Positions 30,239 to 36,819 of a DNA stretch of 36,819 nucleotides are shown in pieces. The notes below the pieces were generated by a model that did not search any database, had not been told where the DNA came from, and worked only from the letters and a program-made list of their open reading frames with translations. This DNA is from Bdellovibrionales bacterium Ga0074137 (GTDB taxonomy: Bacteria > Bdellovibrionota > Bdellovibrionia > Bdellovibrionales > JAMPXM01). The stretch covers positions 1-36,819 of the forward strand of contig LNDT01000003.1 of the NCBI GenBank assembly GCA_001464715.1, written 5' to 3'. The translations under genes were made by a program, and so were the position numbers. Each line of letters begins with the position of its first letter. Position 1 is the stretch's first letter.

Positions 30239-31435
30239 CTACTTAATCTGCGAATATACGCTGGTCAGTACTGGAATTTGAGATCCCGCAGGAAGCACTT
30301 TGCCATTGACGAAAATCGCCGGAGTTCCTCGTAAATTCAGCGCTGTTCCGAGTTGCGCTTGAGCCGTGATGGCGGCTTTTGCCTCTTCGGAATCGCTGCA
30401 AGTTTTCAAATCTTCTTCAGGCATTCCGATTTCGGTCGCAAGGCTTCCAAGCTGACTTCTTACAGCGTCACTGGTGCGCCACTCATCGAAGCGTGCAAAG
30501 ACGCGCTCGTGGGCTTCCCAGCCTTTCTCGGCCTTATTGCGCGCACACCAAACGGTGCGAGCCAAGAGGCAAGAAGCGCCGTTATTTTGTTTGATGGCGG
30601 TGTTGCATTCGCCGTCCAGCGGCCACGAGTAAAATTCGACGCGAACGTCGGGGTGACTCTTTGCGAAGGCTTTGATTGGAGCAACAGCAAGTTTGCAGTG
30701 AATGCATCTGAAGTCAGCGAATTCGACAATCGTCATCTTCGCATCCGCGCGCGAAGGTCCCAGTGCCAGCGGATCGGTTTCGGGAATTTCAAGAACCGGA
30801 TTTTGTGTCCACTCTTGAACGGCGGCTTTCGCCATAGCGTCACCGCCGGGGCCAGTGTAGCTCGCCCGGAATTGGTCGTTAAGAATAAATCCTGAAATAC
30901 CAAAAGCGGCCACGACTCCCAAAAAAGAAGGCTTCAAGGAGAACTTGAGGTTTGGCTTATAAGCCACCCATGCTCCCGCGGCTGTCGCAATCGAGAACAC
31001 GTAAGTTAAAATGCAAAATGGGCAAAGGGTGGGAAGCGCAACTGCCGAAATTATTCCCATCGCAACAGACGCAATAACAAGCACCGAGGAAATCGCAAGC
31101 AGGCCGGTTCGATTTGCATGACGTCCGTCATCTTCGGTCAATGAATCCCAGCCGGCCAAAGTCAAAAAGGCTAGGTTCGCAAGAAAACCCCAAAGCGCCA
31201 TGGGTACACTAAACAGTTCAGCCCAGCGACTGGCGCTGGCCGCCGAACACGAAAACAAAGTCGAGACGTCACAAAGTAAATTGCCAGAGACCTCTCCGTA
31301 ACGAAGGTCGTAATGACTTTTTAGCAAGTAGGCGTGAGTCGCAGCGGCGGCGATCGCACTCCCAATAGCAATCCATTTTGCGATGGGGCGAGGTGGATTT
31401 TTAAAGTTTGAATCAGTCGCAGGTGTTGTTTTCAT
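30239..31435 (-). CDS. VKOR-DsbA fusion, periplasmic disulfide-forming enzyme
   Basis: A 398-residue inner-membrane protein. The VKOR part (residues ~20-185) has about four to five helices, the loop Cys55 and Cys63 (LLCDVSTLFSCSAAS), the Ser/Trp-containing PMALWG, and the active CPFC (138-141). The C-terminal thioredoxin-like DsbA part (~225-398) has the active CIHC (244-247) in IVEFADFRCIHCKLA and the cis-Pro loop RGTPAIFVNG, plus further cysteines (GECN, ASCLLA, VWCARN). VKOR reoxidises the attached thioredoxin domain by passing electrons to quinone, replacing DsbB/DsbA. Start at 31435 is supported by GGGGAACTT before ATG; the frame from 31474 is longer. Divergent from the ChaN-like gene. 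Confidence 0.92.
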   Translation of the reverse strand: MKTTPATDSNFKNPPRPIAKWIAIGSAIAAAATHAYLLKSHYDLRYGEVSGNLLCDVSTLFSCSAASASRWAELFSVPMALWGFLANLAFLTLAGWDSLTEDDGRHANRTGLLAISSVLVIASVAMGIISAVALPTLCPFCILTYVFSIATAAGAWVAYKPNLKFSLKPSFLGVVAAFGISGFILNDQFRASYTGPGGDAMAKAAVQEWTQNPVLEIPETDPLALGPSRADAKMTIVEFADFRCIHCKLAVAPIKAFAKSHPDVRVEFYSWPLDGECNTAIKQNNGASCLLARTVWCARNKAEKGWEAHERVFARFDEWRTSDAVRSQLGSLATEIGMPEEDLKTCSDSEEAKAAITAQAQLGTALNLRGTPAIFVNGKVLPAGSQIPVLTSVYSQIK

Positions 31436-31499
31436 AAGTTCCCCATATTCATCGGATTCTGAGGTTGATGGCAAGGGTTTCGAGACGCAAGATATCAGA

Positions 31500-33206
31500 A
31501 TGGATCGCGAATGGCTGAAGGCACGACGAGCACTTTTAAAACAAGCAAAAGAGGACGTTCGTCGGCGTTTGGGTGAGGATTCAGCAGACCTAAAAGTCTA
31601 CGGGACTAAGGCTGAAAAGACAGCTCGAACACGTTACCGAGTTTCATCAAAATCTGAAATCCTCGCTGAAGTGGAAACTGCGGACATCGTTTACGGCGGC
31701 GATTTTCACGCGCACGGCCCCGCGCAGCGAACTCACTTAAAAATTTTGCGGCACTTGGCGCCCGAGCGCCCTGTCGTTTTAGCGTTAGAATGTTTCGAGA
31801 CCAAATCGCAAAAGCATTTGGACCTTTATTCGAGGGAAAAGATCGACGCCGACACGCTCAAAAAGCGTGTTCGATGGGATGAAAGATGGGGATTTCCTTT
31901 TGAGAATTACAAAGCCTTGATCGATCTTGCCCGGCGGCGTGGCTGGCGCATCGAAGCCATCGGCCTTTCGGCCAATGACACGGCCGGAAAGCGAGGTCTT
32001 GCACGGCAAGATCTTTCGACAGCAAAGCGTCTCAAGGAAATTATGCTGAGTGCTCCGGGATCTTTGATCTACGTGGTGATTGGTGAGCTTCATTTGAGTC
32101 ATCTTCCGGCAAGGCTGGCCGCCGAATTCACGGCATCAAAAAAAATGAAAACACGGCGTGCCTGGCGTGAAGTCGCCATTCATATCAACGCAGAAGCTGT
32201 GTACTTTCAATTGGCTGGAAAAGATCTCGAGCACTCGGTCGATGTTGTTAGATACCTCGGAACTTCAAAAGAAAAGAACCGCGTGCGATTTTGCGTCTTA
32301 AGTTCTCCGCCGTGGGTTCCCTGGCAGAGCTACCTGCTTCACCTCGATAAAAATATGGAACTCGAACTTTCAAGTTCGGAAAGTTTTGATGATACGGAAG
32401 AAGATTTTGATCCAACCGATCACGTCTTAAAGTTGGCCGAGTGGATTGCTAAAGATCTCGGTTTGAAAGACGTGGTCGCAAAGTCAAAGACCTCAGACCT
32501 TGCTGTCTACAGCGCGTCCGTCGCAAAGCTTTGGCGAAAAACCGAAGCAAGTCTAACTGGGAATGATCTGGAAATGGCCCGGCGGATGCTTTTAAAAGGT
32601 CGAAGCTTTATGCTTCCCGCCGCCGGGATCGGTTGTCTCGCGCAGACGACCGTGAACCACGCGTCACATTTGGCCAGCGAGTATTTACAGATGAAAGCTA
32701 GCGGGCGAACACGTCAGGTGTGGAGATTTCCCAACGACTTTCAAGCTGCGATTTTTGTCGAAGCCCTTTCTTATTTTGGATCAAAGCAGATCAATCACAA
32801 ACGACAGGCCGAGACGATTTCAGATTTGCGAACGGAGCTTCAAATGATTCAACCTACAGACGAAGGTCGGGATGCATTGCGGCTCGCGCTGGATCAGAGG
32901 ATGGCGGAGCTCGTGTATTTTCATCAGGGTCGTCGTCGCAAGCGCCACGTTAAGCCCGGAAAAGCCGCGAGTTACCTGGAAGCCGCATTGATTTTGGGGA
33001 GAATGATGGGCGAGAGGTTGTACGGAGCTTACCGAGCCCGTAAGATTTCAAGAAGGGACATCGCGTCTTTTTACAAGACCGACGTCCTAGGACGAGATTT
33101 TAGTCGGCATTATGATACTGTGGTTATGAAGCTTGCGCGAGCGGTCGGTACGGAAATAGCTCCCAGCGGATTGATGCCTGTTAAAGGTCGACGCGAAAGA
33201 CTTTAG
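31500..33206 (+). CDS. ChaN-like (Tiki/haem-uptake superfamily) protein with long C-terminal region
   Basis: A 568-residue protein. Residues ~50-230 match the ChaN-like domain of the EreA/ChaN/Tiki superfamily: ADIVYGGDFHAHGPAQRTH, VVLALECFETKSQKHLD, WDERWGFPFENYKALIDLAR, AIGLSANDT and VVIGELHLSHLPARLA, with conserved Asp/Glu/His positions of the putative active site. ChaN proteins are usually short iron-regulated lipoproteins; this one has no signal peptide and a further ~335 residues without a family I recognise. The first 45 residues are Lys/Arg-rich and helical. Start 31500 is taken because earlier frame overlaps the divergent VKOR gene; the ribosome site is weak. It is followed by the GYF gene 46 bases on. 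Confidence 0.7.
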   Translation: MDREWLKARRALLKQAKEDVRRRLGEDSADLKVYGTKAEKTARTRYRVSSKSEILAEVETADIVYGGDFHAHGPAQRTHLKILRHLAPERPVVLALECFETKSQKHLDLYSREKIDADTLKKRVRWDERWGFPFENYKALIDLARRRGWRIEAIGLSANDTAGKRGLARQDLSTAKRLKEIMLSAPGSLIYVVIGELHLSHLPARLAAEFTASKKMKTRRAWREVAIHINAEAVYFQLAGKDLEHSVDVVRYLGTSKEKNRVRFCVLSSPPWVPWQSYLLHLDKNMELELSSSESFDDTEEDFDPTDHVLKLAEWIAKDLGLKDVVAKSKTSDLAVYSASVAKLWRKTEASLTGNDLEMARRMLLKGRSFMLPAAGIGCLAQTTVNHASHLASEYLQMKASGRTRQVWRFPNDFQAAIFVEALSYFGSKQINHKRQAETISDLRTELQMIQPTDEGRDALRLALDQRMAELVYFHQGRRRKRHVKPGKAASYLEAALILGRMMGERLYGAYRARKISRRDIASFYKTDVLGRDFSRHYDTVVMKLARAVGTEIAPSGLMPVKGRRERL

Positions 33207-33234
33207 CGAAAGTGTTTTGCCGAAAGTGCTTTAG
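33194..33234 (+). repeat. Three tandem 13-14-bp repeats across the ChaN-like stop codon
   Basis: CGAAAGACTTTAG (33194-33206), CGAAAGTGTTTTGC (33207-33220) and CGAAAGTGCTTTAG (33221-33234) are direct tandem copies. The first contains the ChaN-like gene's stop TAG; the third also ends TTTAG. They fill the space before the GYF gene's ribosome site. Confidence 0.65.
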
Positions 33235-33252
33235 AAAAAAGGAGAGACACGG

Positions 33253-35277
33253 ATGTCTCAAGAAAATTCCGGTGCGAAGTCAGGAGTCGCCGCTTGGTAC
33301 ATCAGCCGCGGTGGCGAAACCGGCGGTCCCTTCGCAACAGATATGGTTGCGTCGATGCTTCGCGATGGTCGATTGCAGCCCTTAGATCTTGTCTACCGAG
33401 AGGGCGAGATCGAATGGAAGCCAGCATCTGTTTTTCCTGAGTTAAAGTCTGTCCTGCCATCAGAATCATCATCGGAATTTTCTGTTCCGCGTGCGCTTCC
33501 GACGATGCGTCAAGTTTCCCCCGTTCCTTCGGCTTCATCATCGAACGCAGCGGCCTCTCAAAATTCAGCGTTATCTTGGATCGTACTGCGTCCGCACCGC
33601 GGGACCTATCTTCAAGAAGGACCTTTTGAAACTCAAGCCATCATTGATGGTTTGCAGACAGGTTCATTTCAGTTTTCCCAGTATGCATGGCACGTCGGCA
33701 TGAATCAGTGGATGAGAATTGGTGATCTTCGCGAATTCGATCGTCGCGCTCGCTCGCGTGAGTCGCGACCTCATGTGCCGCCGCCACTTCCGGATCCGAT
33801 TGAAGCTGTTCTTTTAGAGGACGACAAAGATCTTGAGGCGGAAGAGTTTCACGTTTCAATGAAGGGGGCGGGGAAGTTTGATTTGACGCCGAGCCCACTT
33901 GAGGGATTTACAGGTTTCAATACGACAGCTTCTGGAACTCTCGGCATCGGCGGTGCTGCGGCAGAAAGTCCCGAAGAAAAAAAGGCTCAGACCAAAGCGG
34001 GCCAAGCTATGGCCCTTGTAGTGTCTCCGAACTTGGCGGGAGTGCCGTGGGAGCAAGACTTCACGGAACGTTATGCGGTCGCGCCAGGTTTGATTGATGA
34101 TGAACATAGTGGCGTTGATTTGCGTCCGCGAAATCATAGTTCGGAAAATAGTCCCGATCATTTCACGGCATCAAACTTTACGCCCACACCGGCCGCCCCG
34201 GAAATTCCTCTCAATAAAACGCCAAAGCCGTTGATACCTCCGGTGCCGGTGAAATTATCTCAAGATATTTGGCAGCAGTATGGGCGCTATGTTGCCGGTG
34301 GTGTGTTGGGAATTGTGGCGATCGTGTTTATCGTACATTTGCTTTCGCATGAAACTGAACCGGCACGAGAGGTGGCAAAGAGCGCGGACTTGCCGACCGC
34401 GGAAGCTGCACCTAAAGCGGCATCGAAAGTCGCAACTCCTGTGGCAGCGTCAAAAATACCCGACGACCCCTTTGGATCGATGGATGAAACCTCGGGTATC
34501 GTTGAAGCTCCGTCGTCGGGACCGGTTCCCCAAGTTTCAAGCGCACTCAGTGTCATGGGGCTTAAACTTGATCGTCCCGACGGCCAAATTCTAATACAGG
34601 GGCAAGTGCCGACGGGCGTTCCAGTGGAAGTGTCGTTGAAAGGGCGTCTCGGGCAAGTTCTGGGGAAAATGAATGTCCGAAAAACCGTCGAGCTCTCGGC
34701 GCGGGCCGGAGAAATTCCGTCCCTAAGGCTCAAAGAACTCAAGCTTCCCGAGGGTGCTTACACGGTGGAAGTTGTCGCCGGCACGGAGCGAGCGAAGTCA
34801 GAGATTTTTATTGGACGCCGGGATGCGCGTTTTCTGGATCGATTAGAAACCCATCTTCGCGAAGTTTCTCTTGAGACACAGTCCCAGAAAAAAGCCCTCT
34901 TTTACGCGAGCCAAGAGCTCGATAGTCTTGCGCGTGACCTCGGACAAAACTACGGGGAGCTTCGTGGTAAACCGCAGATGTGGTCCGCGTTTTATACAAA
35001 ATGGACACAAAGGATCGCGACGACAGGGCGGGCACTGGCGGGCTTAGAAAAGAAGAAAGTCGAAGACCGAGCCTACCCTGAGGAAACTGCGGCCTTGGTG
35101 CAGGCGCATTCGAACCTTCAGAAATTGGCGGCGCAGTACCGTGAAGCTATTGGTCAAAAGCGCGATTTGGCGAGCGATGAACTGACAGAATTAATTGCAG
35201 AGCTATCGAGACAAAAAGCATCCATCGGTGAAGTTACATCGCGCCCTACAGCCGACACTCCAGACGGGTTGCTCTAG
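33253..35277 (+). CDS. Membrane protein with two GYF_2 domains
   Basis: A 674-residue protein. Two GYF_2 (DUF4339) modules are at about 14-62 (AAWYISRGGETGGPF, MLRDGRLQPLDLVYREGEIEWKPAS) and 112-168 (WIVLRPHRGTYLQEGPFETQ, YAWHVGMNQWMRIGDL). A long Pro/Ser-rich linker follows, one membrane helix (~346-366, YVAGGVLGIVAIVFIVHLL), then a second Ala/Pro linker, a beta-rich domain (~440-545, with VPTGVPVEVSLKGR and LPEGAYTVEVVAG) and a final helical region. The GYF side is probably cytoplasmic and binds Pro-rich peptides; the rest would be periplasmic. AAAAGGAGAGACACGG gives a strong ribosome site. Substrate unknown. Confidence 0.85.
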   Translation: MSQENSGAKSGVAAWYISRGGETGGPFATDMVASMLRDGRLQPLDLVYREGEIEWKPASVFPELKSVLPSESSSEFSVPRALPTMRQVSPVPSASSSNAAASQNSALSWIVLRPHRGTYLQEGPFETQAIIDGLQTGSFQFSQYAWHVGMNQWMRIGDLREFDRRARSRESRPHVPPPLPDPIEAVLLEDDKDLEAEEFHVSMKGAGKFDLTPSPLEGFTGFNTTASGTLGIGGAAAESPEEKKAQTKAGQAMALVVSPNLAGVPWEQDFTERYAVAPGLIDDEHSGVDLRPRNHSSENSPDHFTASNFTPTPAAPEIPLNKTPKPLIPPVPVKLSQDIWQQYGRYVAGGVLGIVAIVFIVHLLSHETEPAREVAKSADLPTAEAAPKAASKVATPVAASKIPDDPFGSMDETSGIVEAPSSGPVPQVSSALSVMGLKLDRPDGQILIQGQVPTGVPVEVSLKGRLGQVLGKMNVRKTVELSARAGEIPSLRLKELKLPEGAYTVEVVAGTERAKSEIFIGRRDARFLDRLETHLREVSLETQSQKKALFYASQELDSLARDLGQNYGELRGKPQMWSAFYTKWTQRIATTGRALAGLEKKKVEDRAYPEETAALVQAHSNLQKLAAQYREAIGQKRDLASDELTELIAELSRQKASIGEVTSRPTADTPDGLL

Positions 35278-35284
35278 GGTTTTG

Positions 35285-35308
35285 TCTCTGGTTATTTCTC
35301 TGGTTATT
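35285..35308. repeat. Exact 12-bp tandem duplication at the HU stop codon
   Basis: TCTCTGGTTATT occurs twice in exact tandem (35285-35296 and 35297-35308). The second copy contains the HU stop codon (35306-35304 on the minus strand), so the first copy supplies a second in-frame stop 12 bases further downstream. Confidence 0.8.
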
Positions 35309-35576
35309 TCAGGAGTTCTTTGAAGTCTTTGCCGGGCTTAAACTTTGGAACCTTGGCGGCGGGAATCAAGAGTTTGGTTCCTGTCTTAGGGTTACGACCA
35401 GTGCGCTCCTGCCGAGATGTCATGCAGAAGGTGCCGAAACCCACGAGTTTCACCTCGTCGCCCTTTGCCACTGCTTTTGAGATGATTTCCAGCGCCGCAT
35501 CGATCACGCCCTCAGACTGAACTTTTGTGAGTTTTGTCTTGGTAGCGACTTTATCGATCAGTTCAGCTTTATTCAC
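35304..35576 (-). CDS. HU-family DNA-binding protein
   Basis: A 90-residue HU/IHF-type protein, the usual length. MNKAELIDKVATKTKLTK at the start, LVGFGTFCMTSRQERTGRNPKTG and IPAAKVPKFKPGKDFKELL are the HU signatures, including the beta-arm RNPKTG that enters the minor groove. It compacts and bends DNA as a dimer. The start codon is GTG (35576-35574), with GGGGG about 8 bases upstream. A promoter is at 35632-35660. A Cys in the GFGTFCM strand is a minor oddity. Convergent with the GYF gene, divergent from argS. Confidence 0.96.
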   Translation of the reverse strand: MNKAELIDKVATKTKLTKVQSEGVIDAALEIISKAVAKGDEVKLVGFGTFCMTSRQERTGRNPKTGTKLLIPAAKVPKFKPGKDFKELLK

Positions 35577-35631
35577 CTTCAGGCCCCCAAGGAAATGAAT
35601 AGAGTTTTAAGACCCTCTAAGAAGAAGGACT

Positions 35632-35660
35632 CTTGTAGGTTCGGTCTGGTTTCTCGTCAA
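35632..35660 (-). promoter_or_regulatory. Sigma70-type promoter of the HU gene
   Basis: On the minus strand TTGACG (35660-35655, 5 of 6) is followed after exactly 17 bases by TACAAG (35637-35632, 4 of 6). The start would fall near 35625, giving a leader of about 50 bases with the ribosome site at its end. Confidence 0.55.
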
Positions 35661-35666
35661 GCCTTC

Positions 35667-35675
35667 TGATAATTA
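35667..35675 (+). promoter_or_regulatory. Extended -10 promoter placed for a leaderless argS transcript
   Basis: TGATAATTA (TG at 35667-35668, hexamer TAATTA at 35670-35675) is an extended -10 element. Its last base is 8 bases before ATG 35683, so transcription would begin at 35682-35683. No -35 is obvious, as expected for extended -10 promoters, and no Shine-Dalgarno precedes the ATG. Confidence 0.4.
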
Positions 35676-35682
35676 GTAACGT

Positions 35683-36819
35683 ATGTTGCGAGTGCTCCGT
35701 CATCAAACCGCTGAATTTTTAGCTAACGAGTTGCGAAATCTCTTGCCGGAGGAAAATTTTATTTCGGCCAAAGAGTTGGCGTCTGTTTTAGAGCCACCCA
35801 AGAAGATTGAGCACGGGCATCTAGCATTTCCAGTGTTTCCTCTAGCGAAAAAGATGCGTCAAGCACCTCCCGCTATCGCAAGCCGGATTGCTAGCCATCT
35901 GACGGCCGCCATGGCGTCAAACGGCGCGACAAACTTAGGTCTGATCAAGGCTGAACCCGTCGGTGGATTCTTAAACCTCACTTTTTCAGATGAGTCGCTT
36001 CAGGCGAGACTCTTTGAAGCCGTCGGTTCGTCGGCGGACCGGCTCGGCTATTCAGATCAGGGCGCCGGCCGTCGCATTGTCATTGATTACTCATCGCCGA
36101 ACGTTGCAAAGCCAATGCACGTAGGTCACCTGCGAGCGACCGCCATAGGGCAAGCGATTCGGAATATTTCGGTCACTCAAGGATTTGAAGTCATAGGGCT
36201 CAATCACTTGGGCGACTGGGGAGTTCAATTCGGAAAACTTGCGTGGGCTTTTCGAGAATGGGGCTCCGAGTATGATTTTAAGGGTCAACCATTTAAGTCG
36301 TTGTTTGATATCTATGTTCGATTTCACGAAGAGGCCGAAAAAAATCCTGAACTCGAAGCGAAAGGTTCCCTCGTTTTCAAAGAACTCGAGCAAGGAAGCC
36401 AAGAGGTCGCGGCTATTTGGAAGATGTTCGTCGATATCTCTCTGGTCGAGTATCAGCGGCTTTGGAATCTCTTGGGCGTCAAACATGATCTGGTTCGTGG
36501 AGAATCGTTTTACAATGACCGCTTAAAAGCCGTCGAAAATTTGCTCGAGCAAAGAGGTCTGTTGAAGGAGAGTGAAGGAGCTACGGTCGTCGACCTCGGT
36601 GAAGAAATGCCGCCCTGCTTGATTCGTAAAAGCGATGGGGCTTCACTCTATGCGACTCGCGATTTGGCCAGTGCGCTTTATCGAATGATCGAACTTAAAG
36701 CTGACTTGAATCTGTATGTGGTCGGGTTTGATCAATCACTCCACTTCAAACAGGTTTTCAAAGTTCTGGAGCTTGCCGGCTTTGAGTGGTCCAAAGACTG
36801 TCACCATATTGCGTTCGGT
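35683..36819 (+). CDS. argS: Arginyl-tRNA synthetase (N-terminal 379 residues, cut by window end)
   Basis: The first 379 residues of a class I ArgRS, open to the right edge of the window. After the N-terminal Add-1 domain (HGHLAFPVFPLAKKMRQAP) comes IDYSSPNVAKPMHVGHLRAT, where HVGH is the HIGH signature, then NHLGDWGVQFGKLAWAF, and the later LIRKSDGASLYATRDLASALYR and VVGFDQSLHFKQVFKVLELAG blocks. The KMSK loop lies beyond the window. The enzyme charges tRNA-Arg with arginine using ATP. ATG 35683 gives the expected N-terminus; it has no ribosome site and an extended -10 just upstream. Confidence 0.96.
   Translation, partial: MLRVLRHQTAEFLANELRNLLPEENFISAKELASVLEPPKKIEHGHLAFPVFPLAKKMRQAPPAIASRIASHLTAAMASNGATNLGLIKAEPVGGFLNLTFSDESLQARLFEAVGSSADRLGYSDQGAGRRIVIDYSSPNVAKPMHVGHLRATAIGQAIRNISVTQGFEVIGLNHLGDWGVQFGKLAWAFREWGSEYDFKGQPFKSLFDIYVRFHEEAEKNPELEAKGSLVFKELEQGSQEVAAIWKMFVDISLVEYQRLWNLLGVKHDLVRGESFYNDRLKAVENLLEQRGLLKESEGATVVDLGEEMPPCLIRKSDGASLYATRDLASALYRMIELKADLNLYVVGFDQSLHFKQVFKVLELAGFEWSKDCHHIAFG

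Noticed and set aside
30353-30895. 180-codon open frame on the plus strand
   Set aside because: Lies entirely antisense to the VKOR-DsbA gene, whose motifs are unmistakable; no ribosome site and no recognisable protein features.

Overview
The window is one dense block of chromosome, about half GC, with short or overlapping intergenic spaces and no transposase, integrase, tRNA, rRNA or CRISPR array that I can recognise. A Gram-negative bacterium with an outer membrane is indicated by LptD, several lipoproteins with lipoboxes, a periplasmic L,D-transpeptidase and a beta-barrel-like protein. The lipobox style (SFQNC), the matrixin protease with a GCG-plus-membrane-plus-arginine tail, GYF_2 and PilZ proteins, and the rpsP-khpA-rimM-trmD-(second SPOUT methylase)-rplS order suggest Bdellovibrionota/Oligoflexia or a related former deltaproteobacterial lineage. 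This is inference from family content, not a database match.

Layout. 1-6,979: secreted and envelope proteins (DUF3455 protein, UspA-like protein, small lipoprotein, M16 lipoprotein protease, matrixin protease, beta-barrel-like protein). 7,108-9,705: Ig-like lipoprotein, small cysteine-rich secreted protein, AAA_28-type ATPase and a small terminase-small-subunit-like protein, with strong palindromes in the 8.1-8.3 kb spacer. 9,692-14,921: trhO, prfC, a FeeM-like acyltransferase fused to PilZ, an L,D-transpeptidase and a secreted protein. 15,093-21,476: the translation/secretion core ffh, rpsP, khpA, rimM, trmD, a PF09936-type RNA methylase, rplS, rnhB and a YraN-like nuclease-fold protein. 21,510-29,399: a small membrane protein, lptD, a CHASE2-adenylate cyclase-TPR protein, a STAS protein and a coiled-coil protein. 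29,589-36,819: a membrane-anchored helical protein, a VKOR-DsbA fusion, a ChaN-like protein, a two-GYF-domain membrane protein, HU, and argS running off the right end.

Themes. (1) The translation operon carries unusual low-complexity tails: a strongly acidic tail on RimM with a 12-bp tandem repeat, a lysine/alanine-rich histone-like head on L19, and a Gly/Met/Pro tail on Ffh. Its TrmD lacks the usual Glu of the RYEG motif. (2) Several genes without a Shine-Dalgarno sequence (ffh, the 21,510 gene, argS, more weakly prfC and lptD) have a -10-like hexamer ending 6-7 nt before the ATG, the geometry expected for leaderless mRNAs. (3) Three short tandem repeats sit exactly over stop codons. (4) Signalling proteins are clustered: PilZ (c-di-GMP), class III cyclase (cAMP), STAS, and GYF_2 scaffolds. 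I do not see a clear new defence or mobile system. The most novel-looking items are the acyltransferase-PilZ fusion, the tailed translation operon with its divergent TrmD, the leaderless promoter pattern and the CHASE2 cyclase with a large insertion.
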